From Hamiltosporidium magnivora (Eukaryota > Microsporidia > Dubosqiidae): DNA of 35,342 bases. The notes under the pieces were generated by a model. It made no database searches. It was not told the DNA's origin and worked only from the letters and a program-made list of their open reading frames with translations. Position 1 is the first letter of the stretch, and every line of letters begins with the position of its first letter. Made by a program: the position numbers and the translations under genes. This document shows positions 10,775-22,700 of the stretch, in pieces. The stretch is taken from the NCBI GenBank assembly GCA_004325065.1, contig PITI01000019.1, forward strand, positions 1 through 35,342, written 5' to 3'.

Positions 10775-12466
10775 TTACCTGCAATTCTTGTAGATATTTA
10801 ATCCTAATAAATAAATGTAGGAAATGCAAGAATTAATATTAGAAGATATTTCTTGATGGTCTAAACTCTCAAAATTCAAGATCGATGAAGCAATTCTCTG
10901 TAAAAAATCTCTTACATCCCGTAAACATTCTGGATAATCAATATCAGAAATTGTAAACTCGCTATAAAGATTCTTTAAACTAATCTCAAATTTTTTCAAT
11001 AAATTTTTCTTTGAAATATGATCCATGATTTTGGAAAAACTTGTATATATATCATAGGATTTATTATACTCTTTTTTTGAAAGTATCGTTAATACATTTC
11101 CTATTCTAGCATACAATTCACCACATAAAGACAAAGAATCATCATATATATAATGATAAAGGGGTAAAATAATTATACGATAGAATTCATCATCTAATCC
11201 CAAAATCACTTTTCTTCCTGCCATAAATAAATAAGTAAATTCTAATAAATAAACTGTAATGAATCTTTTCGACATAGCAATACCATTCTTAAAACCAAAA
11301 CATATCTGTATAAGTATTATCTTTAATGGAAGTATTTCCAAACCAATTTTATATTCATAAGAAAGATTTTTGTACGCCTCTAATAAATTATCATTTGAAA
11401 GATCTCTGAATTTTTTTATTTTTGTTTTAAGATTATCAACTTTGATAAGAAGTACTTCAAAAAGAAATAGAATATATAAAAAATATTCTTCCTCAATATG
11501 ATCAGTTATATTATCTTCAAATAAATGAAAAAATATCATAAACTCATAAAAAATTAAGTGACTTTTATATTTTTTAATTTCTTCTTTTATATTCTTAAAT
11601 TTAAACCTAAATAAATTTTCTTGTAATTGCCTTTCTGTGGAAGTTTTTTTATATTGCATTTCGTAAACTTGAATTTTTTCCGAACATTCAATTATTTTTT
11701 TCAAATCCTTAATATTATCGCCTTCTTTTATATAATTTAATTCTCTGATTAATATTTCTTCACTACTGATTCTTGAAGAATTATAACTTTGACTTCTGAA
11801 ATCATTATTTAAAACAGCTGTAAAAACATTTTGAGCCTGGCCTCGTAAAATCTTTAAATTGTCTTCCAAATTCAATTTTCCCTTGATATTTGTAAAAAAT
11901 AATTTTCTATCATTGCGTATTCTATATATGTAGCTATCAATCGTATTGGTGATATTTTTCAAATAAATTTCACGTGTATTTATCGCATTTTCATCTATAT
12001 GATTCTCACGCAAGCTTAATGATAAATCTAAGGGTTCGGATATAAATACTGGTTGGTCAAGCAAGCTTTTTAAAAAATCGTTTTTTGCGGCTTCTCTAAT
12101 CTCTGGTTTCTCATCAAATGTATTATCTATTGCTGGATTGATTAGAATCGTACTATCATATTCTTTAACACTGGATTTTTGTTTTTTTTCATCTGATTGG
12201 AATTTGAATTGCCTCTCCCATAGATCTTTGTGAGATGGATCATTGATATTGTCATTACACTGAAAAACGTATCCTTCTGACTCATATTTTGTTGTTTTGT
12301 TTCCAATGGGCATTTCTTCTTCTGTATTTTTTACTTCCATCATTTCAGCGAGTTCGTTATCATACCATCTGATTACAGTATATTCATGCTCTTGTTGTAC
12401 TCCCAGTTGTCTTGCACAAAAAATATATAAAGTGATTGCACCGAGAAATATCATCATTGTTTGCAT
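10775..12466 (-). CDS. Secreted helical protein, unknown function
   Basis: Encodes 563 residues. I place the start at the ATG at 12466 rather than the in-frame TTG at 12490. The ATG gives a clean signal peptide (MQTMMIFLGAITLYIFCARQ), and CCC lies 13 nt upstream of it, as at other starts in this window. After the signal come an acidic, charged, probably disordered segment to about residue 150 and then a mostly helical domain. Residues about 320-455 contain several strongly hydrophobic helices (for example FLYILFLFEVLLI and LPLKIILIQICFGF), which may be buried or membrane-associated. No known domain is recognised. A decayed relative lies at 18,007-18,441, so this belongs to a multicopy family. 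It is likely exported by the parasite; its role is unknown. Good confidence that it is a real gene. Confidence 0.8.
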   Translation of the reverse strand: MQTMMIFLGAITLYIFCARQLGVQQEHEYTVIRWYDNELAEMMEVKNTEEEMPIGNKTTKYESEGYVFQCNDNINDPSHKDLWERQFKFQSDEKKQKSSVKEYDSTILINPAIDNTFDEKPEIREAAKNDFLKSLLDQPVFISEPLDLSLSLRENHIDENAINTREIYLKNITNTIDSYIYRIRNDRKLFFTNIKGKLNLEDNLKILRGQAQNVFTAVLNNDFRSQSYNSSRISSEEILIRELNYIKEGDNIKDLKKIIECSEKIQVYEMQYKKTSTERQLQENLFRFKFKNIKEEIKKYKSHLIFYEFMIFFHLFEDNITDHIEEEYFLYILFLFEVLLIKVDNLKTKIKKFRDLSNDNLLEAYKNLSYEYKIGLEILPLKIILIQICFGFKNGIAMSKRFITVYLLEFTYLFMAGRKVILGLDDEFYRIIILPLYHYIYDDSLSLCGELYARIGNVLTILSKKEYNKSYDIYTSFSKIMDHISKKNLLKKFEISLKNLYSEFTISDIDYPECLRDVRDFLQRIASSILNFESLDHQEISSNINSCISYIYLLGLNIYKNCR

Positions 12467-12478
12467 TAATAAGTTTAA

Positions 12479-12481
12479 GGG
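12479..12481 (-). promoter_or_regulatory. CCC start-proximal signal
   Basis: CCC on the minus strand, 13-15 nt upstream of the ATG of the 563-aa secreted protein. It matches the CCC/GGG-type element known just upstream of microsporidian start codons, and it supports the choice of ATG over the upstream TTG. Confidence 0.5.
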
Positions 12482-12524
12482 TTTGTGCAAAATTTATCTT
12501 CTAAAAACTTTAATAAAGATTTAA

Positions 12525-15412
12525 TTAAATCTTGATCAAAAAAAATAGTGATGTGTGTCAAATCTTTTAATTAAAATTTTAGTGAATAAATTGTTTTCAT
12601 GTGAACTTTTCTCTAGTATTTCATTTTTAGACAATCATTGTTCTTCAGACTCTGCACATTTTTTCTGGATGGTATCATAAATATATTTATGTTTTAGATA
12701 TTTAATTTTACCTCGAAATCATAATATATATTTTCTTTTCTTAGTTATTTTTATATTTTTCTTTACTTCATGATTGATTCCGAACTTAATCTTCTTCTCT
12801 GATTAAAAAAAATAATTTAAATTTTTATACTTTAATAAAGAATGTTCTATTTGTAATTAAATTTATAAGAGAAACGCAAATATTTATTTTTAGACCTTTT
12901 TTCTTTTTATTTCTGCCAATATTCAACAATTATTTGGAATGGTGATTTTTTAAGTTTATATTTTGTTTGTTACCAAATGATGTTTGGTGGATAAATTTTA
13001 AAATTATATTCAGAAAAATTACAGTTTTTTTATCAAAGAATCACATTATAAGCAAACTTAGACAAAATAAAAATTCTCCTAAAATATTTTGATTTTTAAA
13101 ATATATAAATAGAACTAAAGGAATTGCTTTGAAAAAATATTTTACTAAAAAACTTTGGTTAACAAATTTCCTCTGTTTTAGTCATTATTTAAACCGCTTA
13201 TAAAATCATCTTCTCTTCCTAAAATCGACTCTTTGTTTATTTTTTGATTTTCGACTTTTCCAGTGTGGCTAACCCATGCTAAAATAGACGATACGTTATT
13301 TTTCATATTTACTTACCTAACATGGCTTTCCTCGCTATTAATTTGTTTTAAATAAGTTGTAAATGTTTATGAATCCTACGCTTATAAGGACAATTGATGA
13401 TGCTTTCATATTTCTCTCTTTGGCATTTAGTCTTTCATCAAGTCTTCATTATCGAACAAAAAGATTCTTTCGAAAGCCTTTTTGAAAATTTACTACCGAA
13501 TCATGTCCTAATTTAATGGATATTGGCAATTTTTTAATATGTGTCTTGTAATATTAAATCACAAAGCATCTCATATTACTCTATATAAGACCTAATTCAA
13601 CCCTGCGCTTATAAATAAAGCTAACATAATACCTAATAAGTCATGTTTCCTAGTTTTGCTGTTTCAATTTTTTATGATGAACCTTGTGAAAGAATTCCTA
13701 CTTAAATGTGTGAAACTCTATTTAAACTTTTGTCTAAAAGAAATACATTTGGTCGATTACGTATTTCACCTTCAATTTATTATGATTTTCCCATTGGTCT
13801 TCGCATACTCATTATTAAAAATTATTTTGAATAGTATCTCCAAATCTGTTGTTAAAACCATAAATTATATTTTTTTTATTTGATGAATATGTAATCATCG
13901 TATTAATTCATATATTGTTTAATATAGTTGTGATCAAGTATTTTTTTTAATATCTTGTCATGAAATATCTTGTATTAGTTCTTAGATACAGGATTGACCT
14001 ATCTTTTCTGATCACATATTGCATTCCTCTTGTGGATATAACCAAACTCTGTTTTATCATGTTTTTTTACATTTTATCTCTTTAACTATCTTGAAGAATC
14101 ATAAAAAGCTGTTAACTCATTATTTCTAGCATTATTTAACTAAGAATGATGTTTTTCGTTTTTTATCGAGAATTATAAAATAGCCGTTGAATCTTTTCGG
14201 ATTTTCTGTATTATTTTCCAAGGCTATCTCGTATTATATTTTGCGAACTATTTTATTTGTACAAGTTTGGAAGCTTATATATTATTATCTTTTAGGATTT
14301 CTGCTTTTATGGTAGAGAATTGGTTCGTTGATCTTTTCACGAAAAAATAGGTTGTAAGATCATACTTCGTTTTTGACTCAACACTAGCTAAGAGCCTAAA
14401 TTTTCACGGAAAGAGTAAAGACCTTTTTTGCATCTTGGTATAGATGTAGTTTGTTTTACTAAAATGCACACAGAGAATTATATAACTTTAAAGAGTCAGC
14501 TGTTTGGGTCGAATAACTCCTATATAATAGTTTATTAAAGATATTGGGTGTGTTATTTACTCGAAATAAAATTCTTGTAATCAATTTTGTACGACAAAAT
14601 TTTTCGGTTTCTATCAATTTTAATGTTAATTCCTTCAATGACTAGGATTTGGGATTCCTCTGCTGCCTGGCACTTTAACCAAAAAATAATTCTAATCTAA
14701 AAGATATTATTCATTTCTCTTTTCATTTTACCAATTATATATCATAAAAAAATATAAAAAATCACTTTGTTACCGCAAAGTATGTTCTTTAACTAGAATA
14801 AAATTTTTAAGCACAACTTTTGGTTATAAAATCTGTATTGGAATATCTTTATAATATTAAAACTATTGAAATGAAATAGTTATATATCGCATTTTTTTAA
14901 TTTTCTAGTTTGCTGCGTCTAAAAATTATTGTAAGATATGTGAAATAATTAGACAATCAAATGATATTGACCTATTTTCATACACATTTCAAATGCTAAA
15001 AAATAAATAAATCAAAACGAATAGATCATTCTATTTATGTTGAGGTGATTTGAGATTTTCCACTTTGTCTAAATGGCTTGAAATATATTTCGTTTATAAT
15101 CGAAATTTTTTTAAACCTTTGTTAAATTTTGTTTCAAATTAAGTCGTCTTTGCAATTAAGATTTCAAAATGTAATATACAAATCTATTAAAAAAGGTGAA
15201 TTAATTTCTTTTGTTAAATACGTCAATATGCGGTATTTAAATTTGATTTATTTGAATTTAAAAATTTAATTTACTATTCATAAATGACCAGTGAAAAGGA
15301 AAAAATGGATTTTCTAAAAAAAAAAGAATTTTTATTTTTAACAAATAGATATTCTGGAAATATAATACGCTTTTTTAATTTATCTCATAAAAAGTAAAAA
15401 AATATCAAACTC
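12525..15412. other. Gene-free, possible faint coding remains
   Basis: No gene can be supported. Around 13,440-13,900 the plus strand has longer than expected open stretches (for example 13,656-13,883, hydrophobic) separated by stops and frame changes. These may be the remains of a mobile element or a membrane-protein gene, but nothing in them is recognisable. Confidence 0.4.
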
Positions 15413-16560
15413 ATGTTTTTATTAAATTTAATATGTTGTGCTGCAGCTTCTTTGGAATTTAAATATAGTGATATTTCAGAGAATACAATATCGAAAAATA
15501 TTCTGTACATTGAGATTTATTTTAAAATTAATTCTAAATTCGAAGTAAAAAAATGTTTTTCTATATTAATCTTGGGTTTAATACCGCTGGAAAGGAAAAA
15601 TGGCTAAAATCATAAGTTTTCCCTAAGAATAATTTAGACAAAATAAATATAAGGACTTTCATTCTTTCTTAATATATTTTACAACTTTTATTTTTTGTAT
15701 TGTATATGTTGGTAAAACAAAAAATTTAAAGCAAAAAAAATATAAACAAAAACTTAATTTAATTTAATTAATTTTGTAAAATTCTCAGAAAAGTACAAAG
15801 CATGCAATAATACTACCGAAATTCGAAATTATGCCTAGGATATCACATTTGGAAAAATCAATGGCATTATCATAATAACGATATTTTGAGGAAACAGTTC
15901 AATCAATTATCTAAGGCGCCGTTCGATATCCAGGATCAACATGACCGTATCGATTGTAAGATACTAAAAAATATGAGATATTGAGCAAAGATCCTAGTAA
16001 TATTTCTTTTGATGAGTAGGTGGACTAAACTATTTACTGCAACATCTGAAACTGTTTTGTTTTTTTTAACGCCAAAATATCGTTTTTATGTCAATAGATA
16101 GGTAACGTATGGTAATAATGTAAAATTTGAAAAATATGTCATAAATATTGATGTAAATTTTATAAAAGAATTAACGAGTACTTGTGAATTGATAAGAGAT
16201 TATATTTATAACGATTTTATATTATCTTGTAAAAAAATGGCTGAATATAATTTAACATACTTGTTGTAAACATGTTAAAAATTGAATCTGGTTCGACAAA
16301 ATTTATTTTTATATAACTAGCGTTCATTATAATAACAAATTAAGAAATTCAAAAATTTCAATCAAGTTTGAAGAATATTTATTAATAAGACGAATTTTAT
16401 AAGTCTAAAGAGTTTGAATGAATTCTTGAATATAATAACTAAAAATGAATTTCATGATAATTTTTCTTCGGCGCTAGCTTTAAAAGTATTGTGGTTTAAG
16501 GGTCATAAATTCAAAGAAAGAACCGATTTTTAGAATTATTATTGAAATTTATTTTAGCGA
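15413..16560 (+). pseudogene. Broken secreted gene, possibly LRR-type
   Basis: An ATG at 15413 opens a 64-codon frame that starts with a good signal peptide (MFLLNLICCAAASLEFKYSD) and then stops at 15607. Downstream plus-strand pieces look like decayed coding sequence: about 16150-16270 reads FIKELTSTCELIRDYIYND, and about 16390-16530 reads SLKSLNEFLNIITKNEFHD followed by ALKVLWFKGHKF. This is LRR-like spacing of hydrophobic residues. I infer one decayed secreted gene of the LRR type. A real 64-aa secreted peptide is possible but less likely. Confidence 0.4.
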
Positions 16561-18006
16561 TGTTTTAAAAAAAAGAATCTGAAAAAATGAATATTTCGAG
16601 AATTTAAAAAAAATGAAAATGTCTTTTATTAGACAGTAAAAACATATCTTGATCAAAGAAATCTATAAAATAATAAAAATTTAGTTTTGGACCTTTATTT
16701 TTATGCCTTTTACTTCAAACTTCGAAATTATGTGAAATCTTATCTTTTTTAAATATTTTAATCAAGAATATTTTTAAAAACTTCTTAAACAACTAGATAA
16801 AGGAAAAATTAAAAAATAAACAGAAGAATCTTTTGAGAAATAGAAAACTCTTTTTTATATGTTTTTGAACGAGAAATCATGATCCTTGGCCGGAGGAAAA
16901 AAATAAAAATTTTATAATTTTAGTACCTATAAGATAAAATGATCTTAAGGAGCGAAAATGCAAATATTTTAGAATTAAAGGGTTTTCACTTTCTGTTTTA
17001 TAATCAACCTTATTCATTGCAGGTGCTATAACGGTATATATTTGTATATCTACAAGAAAAAGTGAATCAAATATTTTGATATCTGATTCCGTTCATTATC
17101 AACGGAATGCATAATAGAAAATTAAAAACAAAAGAACCTTAAATTAATTAAAAAATCATATATGTTCGCATAAAAGCAAATATATTTGTCACATATATTA
17201 TTTACGGAATATAAATTCTTTTCATTTGTTATTCTGATATTTTTTACCATCATTCTATCAATTTTTTTTAAAAATTTGTATTCTATAGAATATATACAAA
17301 ATAGCATTTTAATTAACAAAAAAATAATTTAAATTTGTTAATAGTAAATTGATATGAAAATCAACTGAATTTGTGAATTGTTTAGTATTGGCTGCTTTGC
17401 TTAAATTTTTCTGTGCATTTTGAATTTAATATTATTTATAATTCATATATTCCGCTTCTAACTTTTAATTTCCTAAAGATTCATTTTAAGTTAACATTGA
17501 AGGCAACAGCAATCACTTTTTACTTTTAGTTTGTTCAATCTTTGATAAATATCTTGCTACTACATATGTTTTATTTCTTATTATATTCAAAAGGGGGATT
17601 GGTATACAGTATGAATAATTCAAATATGTTTTAAATTACTTTTTTTCATTCGAAACTGAACAATTAAACTTGAATGTTTTTAAAGTGTTTAAACTCTGTT
17701 TTTTAATTTAGTAATATTAAAAAAGTAATAGATTGTTCAATATGTCTTTCAATTACTGAACCATATTCTTTTTAAATTATATAAAGTATATTTTGGTTTT
17801 TTATCTGAAAATTAAATTTGAATTTATTTTGGTATATTTCTTTGTTTGTTTAAAAAATCTTGAGTTTTTGTGATTCTAATCTTTTACAAAAGATATCACA
17901 ACAGTGGGATCTACAACTGAAAACTAAAGAAATTTTTGGGATTAATTAAATTAGCTATAATAGAAAGAAGCTGCCACAACTATACGAATCATGGCGAAAC
18001 TTATAT
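16561..18006. other. Gene-free stretch
   Basis: No supportable gene. The open frame at 17,122-17,319 on the minus strand is compositionally ordinary and has no recognisable features. Several short direct similarities around TTGTTCAAT and TTCAATTA exist at 17,530-17,760, but they are too weak to call a repeat. Confidence 0.4.
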
Positions 18007-18450
18007 TCAAATACAAAATTTTAGTGGTTTATATATATTTGTGATTATAGAAGGCAGCAGATTAATTTTGACAAGTAGTTCTATTGAAAAAGTACAAAGC
18101 AAACCTATATCAAGAGTTGAAAAACTTTGTCCCTTGAGATCAAACATTTTAAAAACATTTTCTGAGAGTAATAAACTTGCAACGTCACTAATACAGTAGC
18201 AAATAGGAATATACAACTCGAACCTACGGAATTCACTTTTTGTCGATAAAGTTTGTCCGATATTAGTAAATAAATAAGGTACACCACATAGCAGGTTAGG
18301 AAGTGCTTCGTACTTCTTATATATGAAATTTAAAAAAAATATCTGCACCATTTTTAATCGCAGAGTAAAAAAATCTCTATACAACTCTTGGATTTCTGGA
18401 CAAATTTTACCAAATATCAACGCATGTGTCGCAATTCCCAAAATGTAAAA
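18007..18450 (-). pseudogene. Decayed paralogue of the 563-aa protein
   Basis: A 144-codon minus-strand frame with no ATG at its upstream end (the first in-frame codon usable as a start is TTG, and a TAA lies just before it). It aligns by eye to the middle of the 563-aa secreted protein: LRLKMVQIFFLNF with LPLKIILIQICFGF, then shared YLF, EF-x-R, a proline, I-x-D and SL at matching spacing. Frames further upstream on the same strand, such as 18,878-19,060, may hold the N-terminal part. I judge it to be a broken second copy. Several gaps are needed in the alignment, so a profile search is required to settle it. Confidence 0.6.
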
Positions 18451-18877
18451 TTATTAAAAATTTCTTTTTGGATTAATGCAAAGATTTTTCATATTAAAAT
18501 ATTAGCTTAAAATGCGTCTTTTGGAGGTACTCGATCAGCTATTAATATAACCAAACAAGAAAACAGAAAACTCGTTCAAAGTTATTAATCTAGAAAACTA
18601 AGCATAAGGTTGTTATTGAGTTTTCAAAATCGGTAAATAATGAGGATTAGATCACGCGATGAACGGGGTTCTATTGCATTCGCAATAAAAATGTATTCTG
18701 GGGAACATAATCTATGTTTTAGGATTGCAATAATTCTCATAAAAATTAGATTTTTCCCGCTTGATTTGAAAATCCTTTAGCCTTACTATAACAGATGATA
18801 TAATTGATGGATTTAAACCTACATTTCTCCTCTTGAATGGATATAAATTCAAATATAGAAAAAGGAATTAGATATAA

Positions 18878-19060
18878 TCAGTTAATGAACATTTTGATCT
18901 CGAACGAGCGGAAATATGTGTAGACACTAAAATAAACTGTTTCAAAATTTAGGATATTAGATTGGGATATATTTTCGAATAAGAGAAGAATAAATTTATA
19001 CTGATTCAGATATAATTGTTTTACAATATCCGCTTTAAATTGATAAAACTGTGGATCCAA
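18878..19060 (-). pseudogene. Possible N-terminal piece of the same paralogue
   Basis: A 60-codon open frame on the minus strand in the correct order to precede the fragment at 18,007-18,450. Its content (lysine, tyrosine, leucine and phenylalanine in a helical pattern) loosely resembles residues about 160-230 of the 563-aa protein. The match is weak and the link rests mainly on position. Confidence 0.25.
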
Positions 19061-19769
19061 AGGTATTGTTCTATTAAAGAATGGAAATAGATTAATTTGT
19101 TAGTGTAGAGAGAATTCTATTTTCAATAACCATGTAAAGTATTGTAGTTAAAAATACTCTAATCTACTTTATAGATTTTAAATATCAGTAGAAATGGATA
19201 AAAATCGGGATTTGGGTAGTCAAACTACATTGAAGCTGTTTCTTTTGCAAAAAAAAGATGCTTATATTCAGACCAACTCCCTAGCAAGATTTAAATTGTA
19301 AACAGGTGATATAAAATAATATGTAATGCATGAGGTACTAATACATATAAGAGATTAACAAAATGACAAGAAATCTCATGCAAAACATGTCTTTTAATAA
19401 TTTCCTGTTTGTTTTTAGTATATAGTTTATTTATATGTACCTTAAATTAAATTAACGTAAATTCGACTCTAGAAATTGGATTAGATAGGTGTGGCGATAT
19501 ATAAAATGTACAAGACTAAGAATAATGTATTGGAACACAAAATTTAAAGTACAAACTCAAATATTATTTTATTTTATAAATTCTGAATCACTTTGCAATC
19601 AAAACCGATTTTTATTTAAATATTTAAGAATTTTATCGTTTTATAGATAAATGTATTTTTCAAAAGATATTCTTTATTTTCTATGATGAAATATTCTTTA
19701 AACAATTTAATCAATTATTAATTAATTTAATTTGTTTTTGTTAATATAAATATATTATATTTGCAGTTA

Positions 19770-19772
19770 CCC
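19770..19772 (+). promoter_or_regulatory. CCC start-proximal signal
   Basis: CCC 9-11 nt upstream of the ATG at 19781. It is consistent with the short microsporidian promoter element and supports this start of the LRR gene. Confidence 0.5.
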
Positions 19773-19780
19773 ATAAGAAT

Positions 19781-22700
19781 ATGTTTTTGTATATTTTTGT
19801 ATACATTGTTATTGCAAATTGTATTAAAGTACTTTTTAGAGCCAAAAATCAAAATGAATCCGATGCTTCTGTTTTCAGATTCGTGAATAGCTTATATGGA
19901 ATTTTTGATGAGAATAACTCGTTCGTAGATATTTCTTCGGATTATACCTTGGATAGCAATGTTATGATATTGGATTCGCTAAATCCAAAAGCGAATCATT
20001 ATGTTTTGCTTGAATACATGTTTTTCGATATGACAAAAATTGAAAGCAATTTAATGACTTTTTTGTTCTATTATAAAGATAATTTTAAAGATTACATATA
20101 TTTGGGTGAAATTATCTCCATGGATAATTTTATATTTTTATTGTATCTGTTAAATTTAAGCTTTGTGTATTCTTTCGAGTATGATTCAAACACATTCTTT
20201 GAAATTTTAAATGCAATAGAATATTTGGATTTATTTGGTAATTCACGAAAAATTATTATAAATAATCTAATAAAATATTTTTTGTTGGCTGACAAATCTA
20301 TGGAAATACTTTTTACTGAAAATTATATATCGCCGCAATTTATACCGAATATTTATAATATTTATAATGAAATATTACTTGAAGGAATCAATTTATTTAA
20401 TGGTAAATGTATTTTTAGGAATAGTAGCCTATTTATATTGCATGAAAAAGAAAATATAGATGATAAAAGTCTCTTAGAGACCGAAGGTGTTCATATTTTT
20501 TCATGTATGCTTAAACTAAATGTCCTAAATAAATTTCGAATGTATTTTTTTAGTTTAATTGGATTCTACATGAAAATGTCAGATTATGCTGTTTTGAATT
20601 TATCAGAAATCGATTTTTTAACTGAAAATGATACAAAAATAATTTCTTGTTTTTCCAATGTTACAGAAATCACGCTGAGTAGCTGTTTCATCAAAAATTC
20701 ATTTATAAAAATTATTCCATATTCTATATTATGTCTATCGCTTGATATTTTGAAGTTTTCAAATATCTTGTTTGATTCAAAAACTTTCTCAGAAATATTA
20801 AATTTTAGATTGAAAAAAATCAGTCTAGATACGTGCGAAATTACGGATGGAAATTTTTTTACAGGGTTAAATCTTAAGGAATCTTCAAAAAGCCTCAATT
20901 CATTGATTTTAACGGGAATATTACTTAAACAACATGATGTGGAACAAATATCTGGTTTGGGAAATCTTTCCGAACTATCTATTAACAATTCTTCAATATG
21001 TTCAACATTATTTGAATACTTATGTAAAAACGAGACTAGTAAACTAAAAACTTTAAGATTTTTTTCAAATATCTATTCATTTACTGATATAAAATTTGTG
21101 TTCAATCTAACAAAATTAGAGGAAATCGATTTTTCTCGGAATAAATTTTTTTATTCCCCTTTTAAATGTAATTTATCAAGCGAATTCAAAAACCTTGAAC
21201 AATTAAAAATATTAAGATTGTGCGATGTATATGAATTTAACAGAAAAAACATATGTGGGATTATTTGTTTAAAGAATTTAAAAGAGCTTATTATATCAAA
21301 AAATAATTTTATTGACAAATATTTTCTAAATTTTCAAGGAACACTTAAATTAGAAGTTTTCAAATGCCAAAACGTTCGACTTCTTTCGATGGATTTGGAT
21401 TTCTTTTCGTGTCATTTAGATTTACATTTTTTAAATTTAAAAGATAATGATATAAATTCAAGTAACTTACACTATATTTTCAAATTTAAAAATCTTTATA
21501 AGTTAAATCTCTCGATGAATAAGTGTATATCAGAGGATAACTTAGCTGATTTTGATTTAAGAAGAATCCAAGAATTGAAACTCAATCATTGTTTGATTAA
21601 TGGATCTCTTTCGGTTTGTAAAATAAATATTGATGTTCTGGAGAATTTATCGTTCCTATCACTTTCTGGAAACACACTTAATATTTCGGATATTTTATAT
21701 ATCTTCAATTTGAAAAATTTAATAAGTTTAAACATAAGTCAATGCAATATAAAAAAGGGATATATTCCATCTACAGAAAATTCTCAAATTCAAAATTTGG
21801 ATCTGACTGGAAATATGCTTAATGAAAACGATATTCTAGCACTTTTTAAAATTAAAAAATTGAAGACTCTAAATATATCTCGATGTAGTTTAACTAAAAA
21901 CACATTAAAACTCTTAAATGAAATTTCAAAAGATTCAAATATCGAGGTTCTAGATATTTTACAAAATAGATTAAGCAAACGAGATATAAATTTTATTTCA
22001 AACTTGAAAAAACTAAATAAATTAAACGTAAGTTCCTGTTTCTTGGAAAAAAGTTCTTTAAGTAATCTAAAAAATCTTTCCAAGTACAAAAATCTAGAAA
22101 CATTAGATATTTCAAATAATAATATTTCTACTGAAGATATTTCTTCAATATTAAGGATATTATCTTTGAAAGAACTATTTATGAATAGATGTTCCGGACA
22201 CATTTTAAAAATAAATACGCCTAGTTTATATAATTTAAGTATGATTAAGAAACTTGATCTCCAAGAAAACGATTTGAGTTTTGCAGATTTAGATTTTATT
22301 GTTAAGTTGGAATATTTGGAGGTATTGAACTTACAAAACTGTAAGATTCGGCTTAATGAACTGGTAATCTTTTCAAATGCAAAATCGCACTTATCACTAT
22401 TGGAATTAAATCTTGGATATAATATATTAAGTGCCTGTGATATTTTGGCTATTAATTGTTTCTCTACGATGAGATTTCTAGATTTGCGCAATACAAAATT
22501 AGAAGAAGGGAATTTTTCACTACTTTGCTGTGAAAATTTGAAAAGATGTCTTTCTGTCTTAATTTTAGCACAAAATAATCTCGATTATGAAGATGTTTAT
22601 AATTTATCAACATTTGAAAATTTAAGAAAACTCGACTTATCTTATTCAATTAGAAAACCAGGCCTTATATATTTATTTAAGAATTCATGCATCTCAAAAT

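Noticed and set aside
17936..18199. 87-aa plus-strand protein
   Set aside because: It is opposite the decayed paralogue of the 563-aa protein, has no ATG-linked CCC signal and shows no recognisable features.
21790..22491. 233-aa minus-strand protein inside the LRR gene
   Set aside because: It is a shadow of the LRR coding sequence; the plus strand has the signal peptide and repeat structure.
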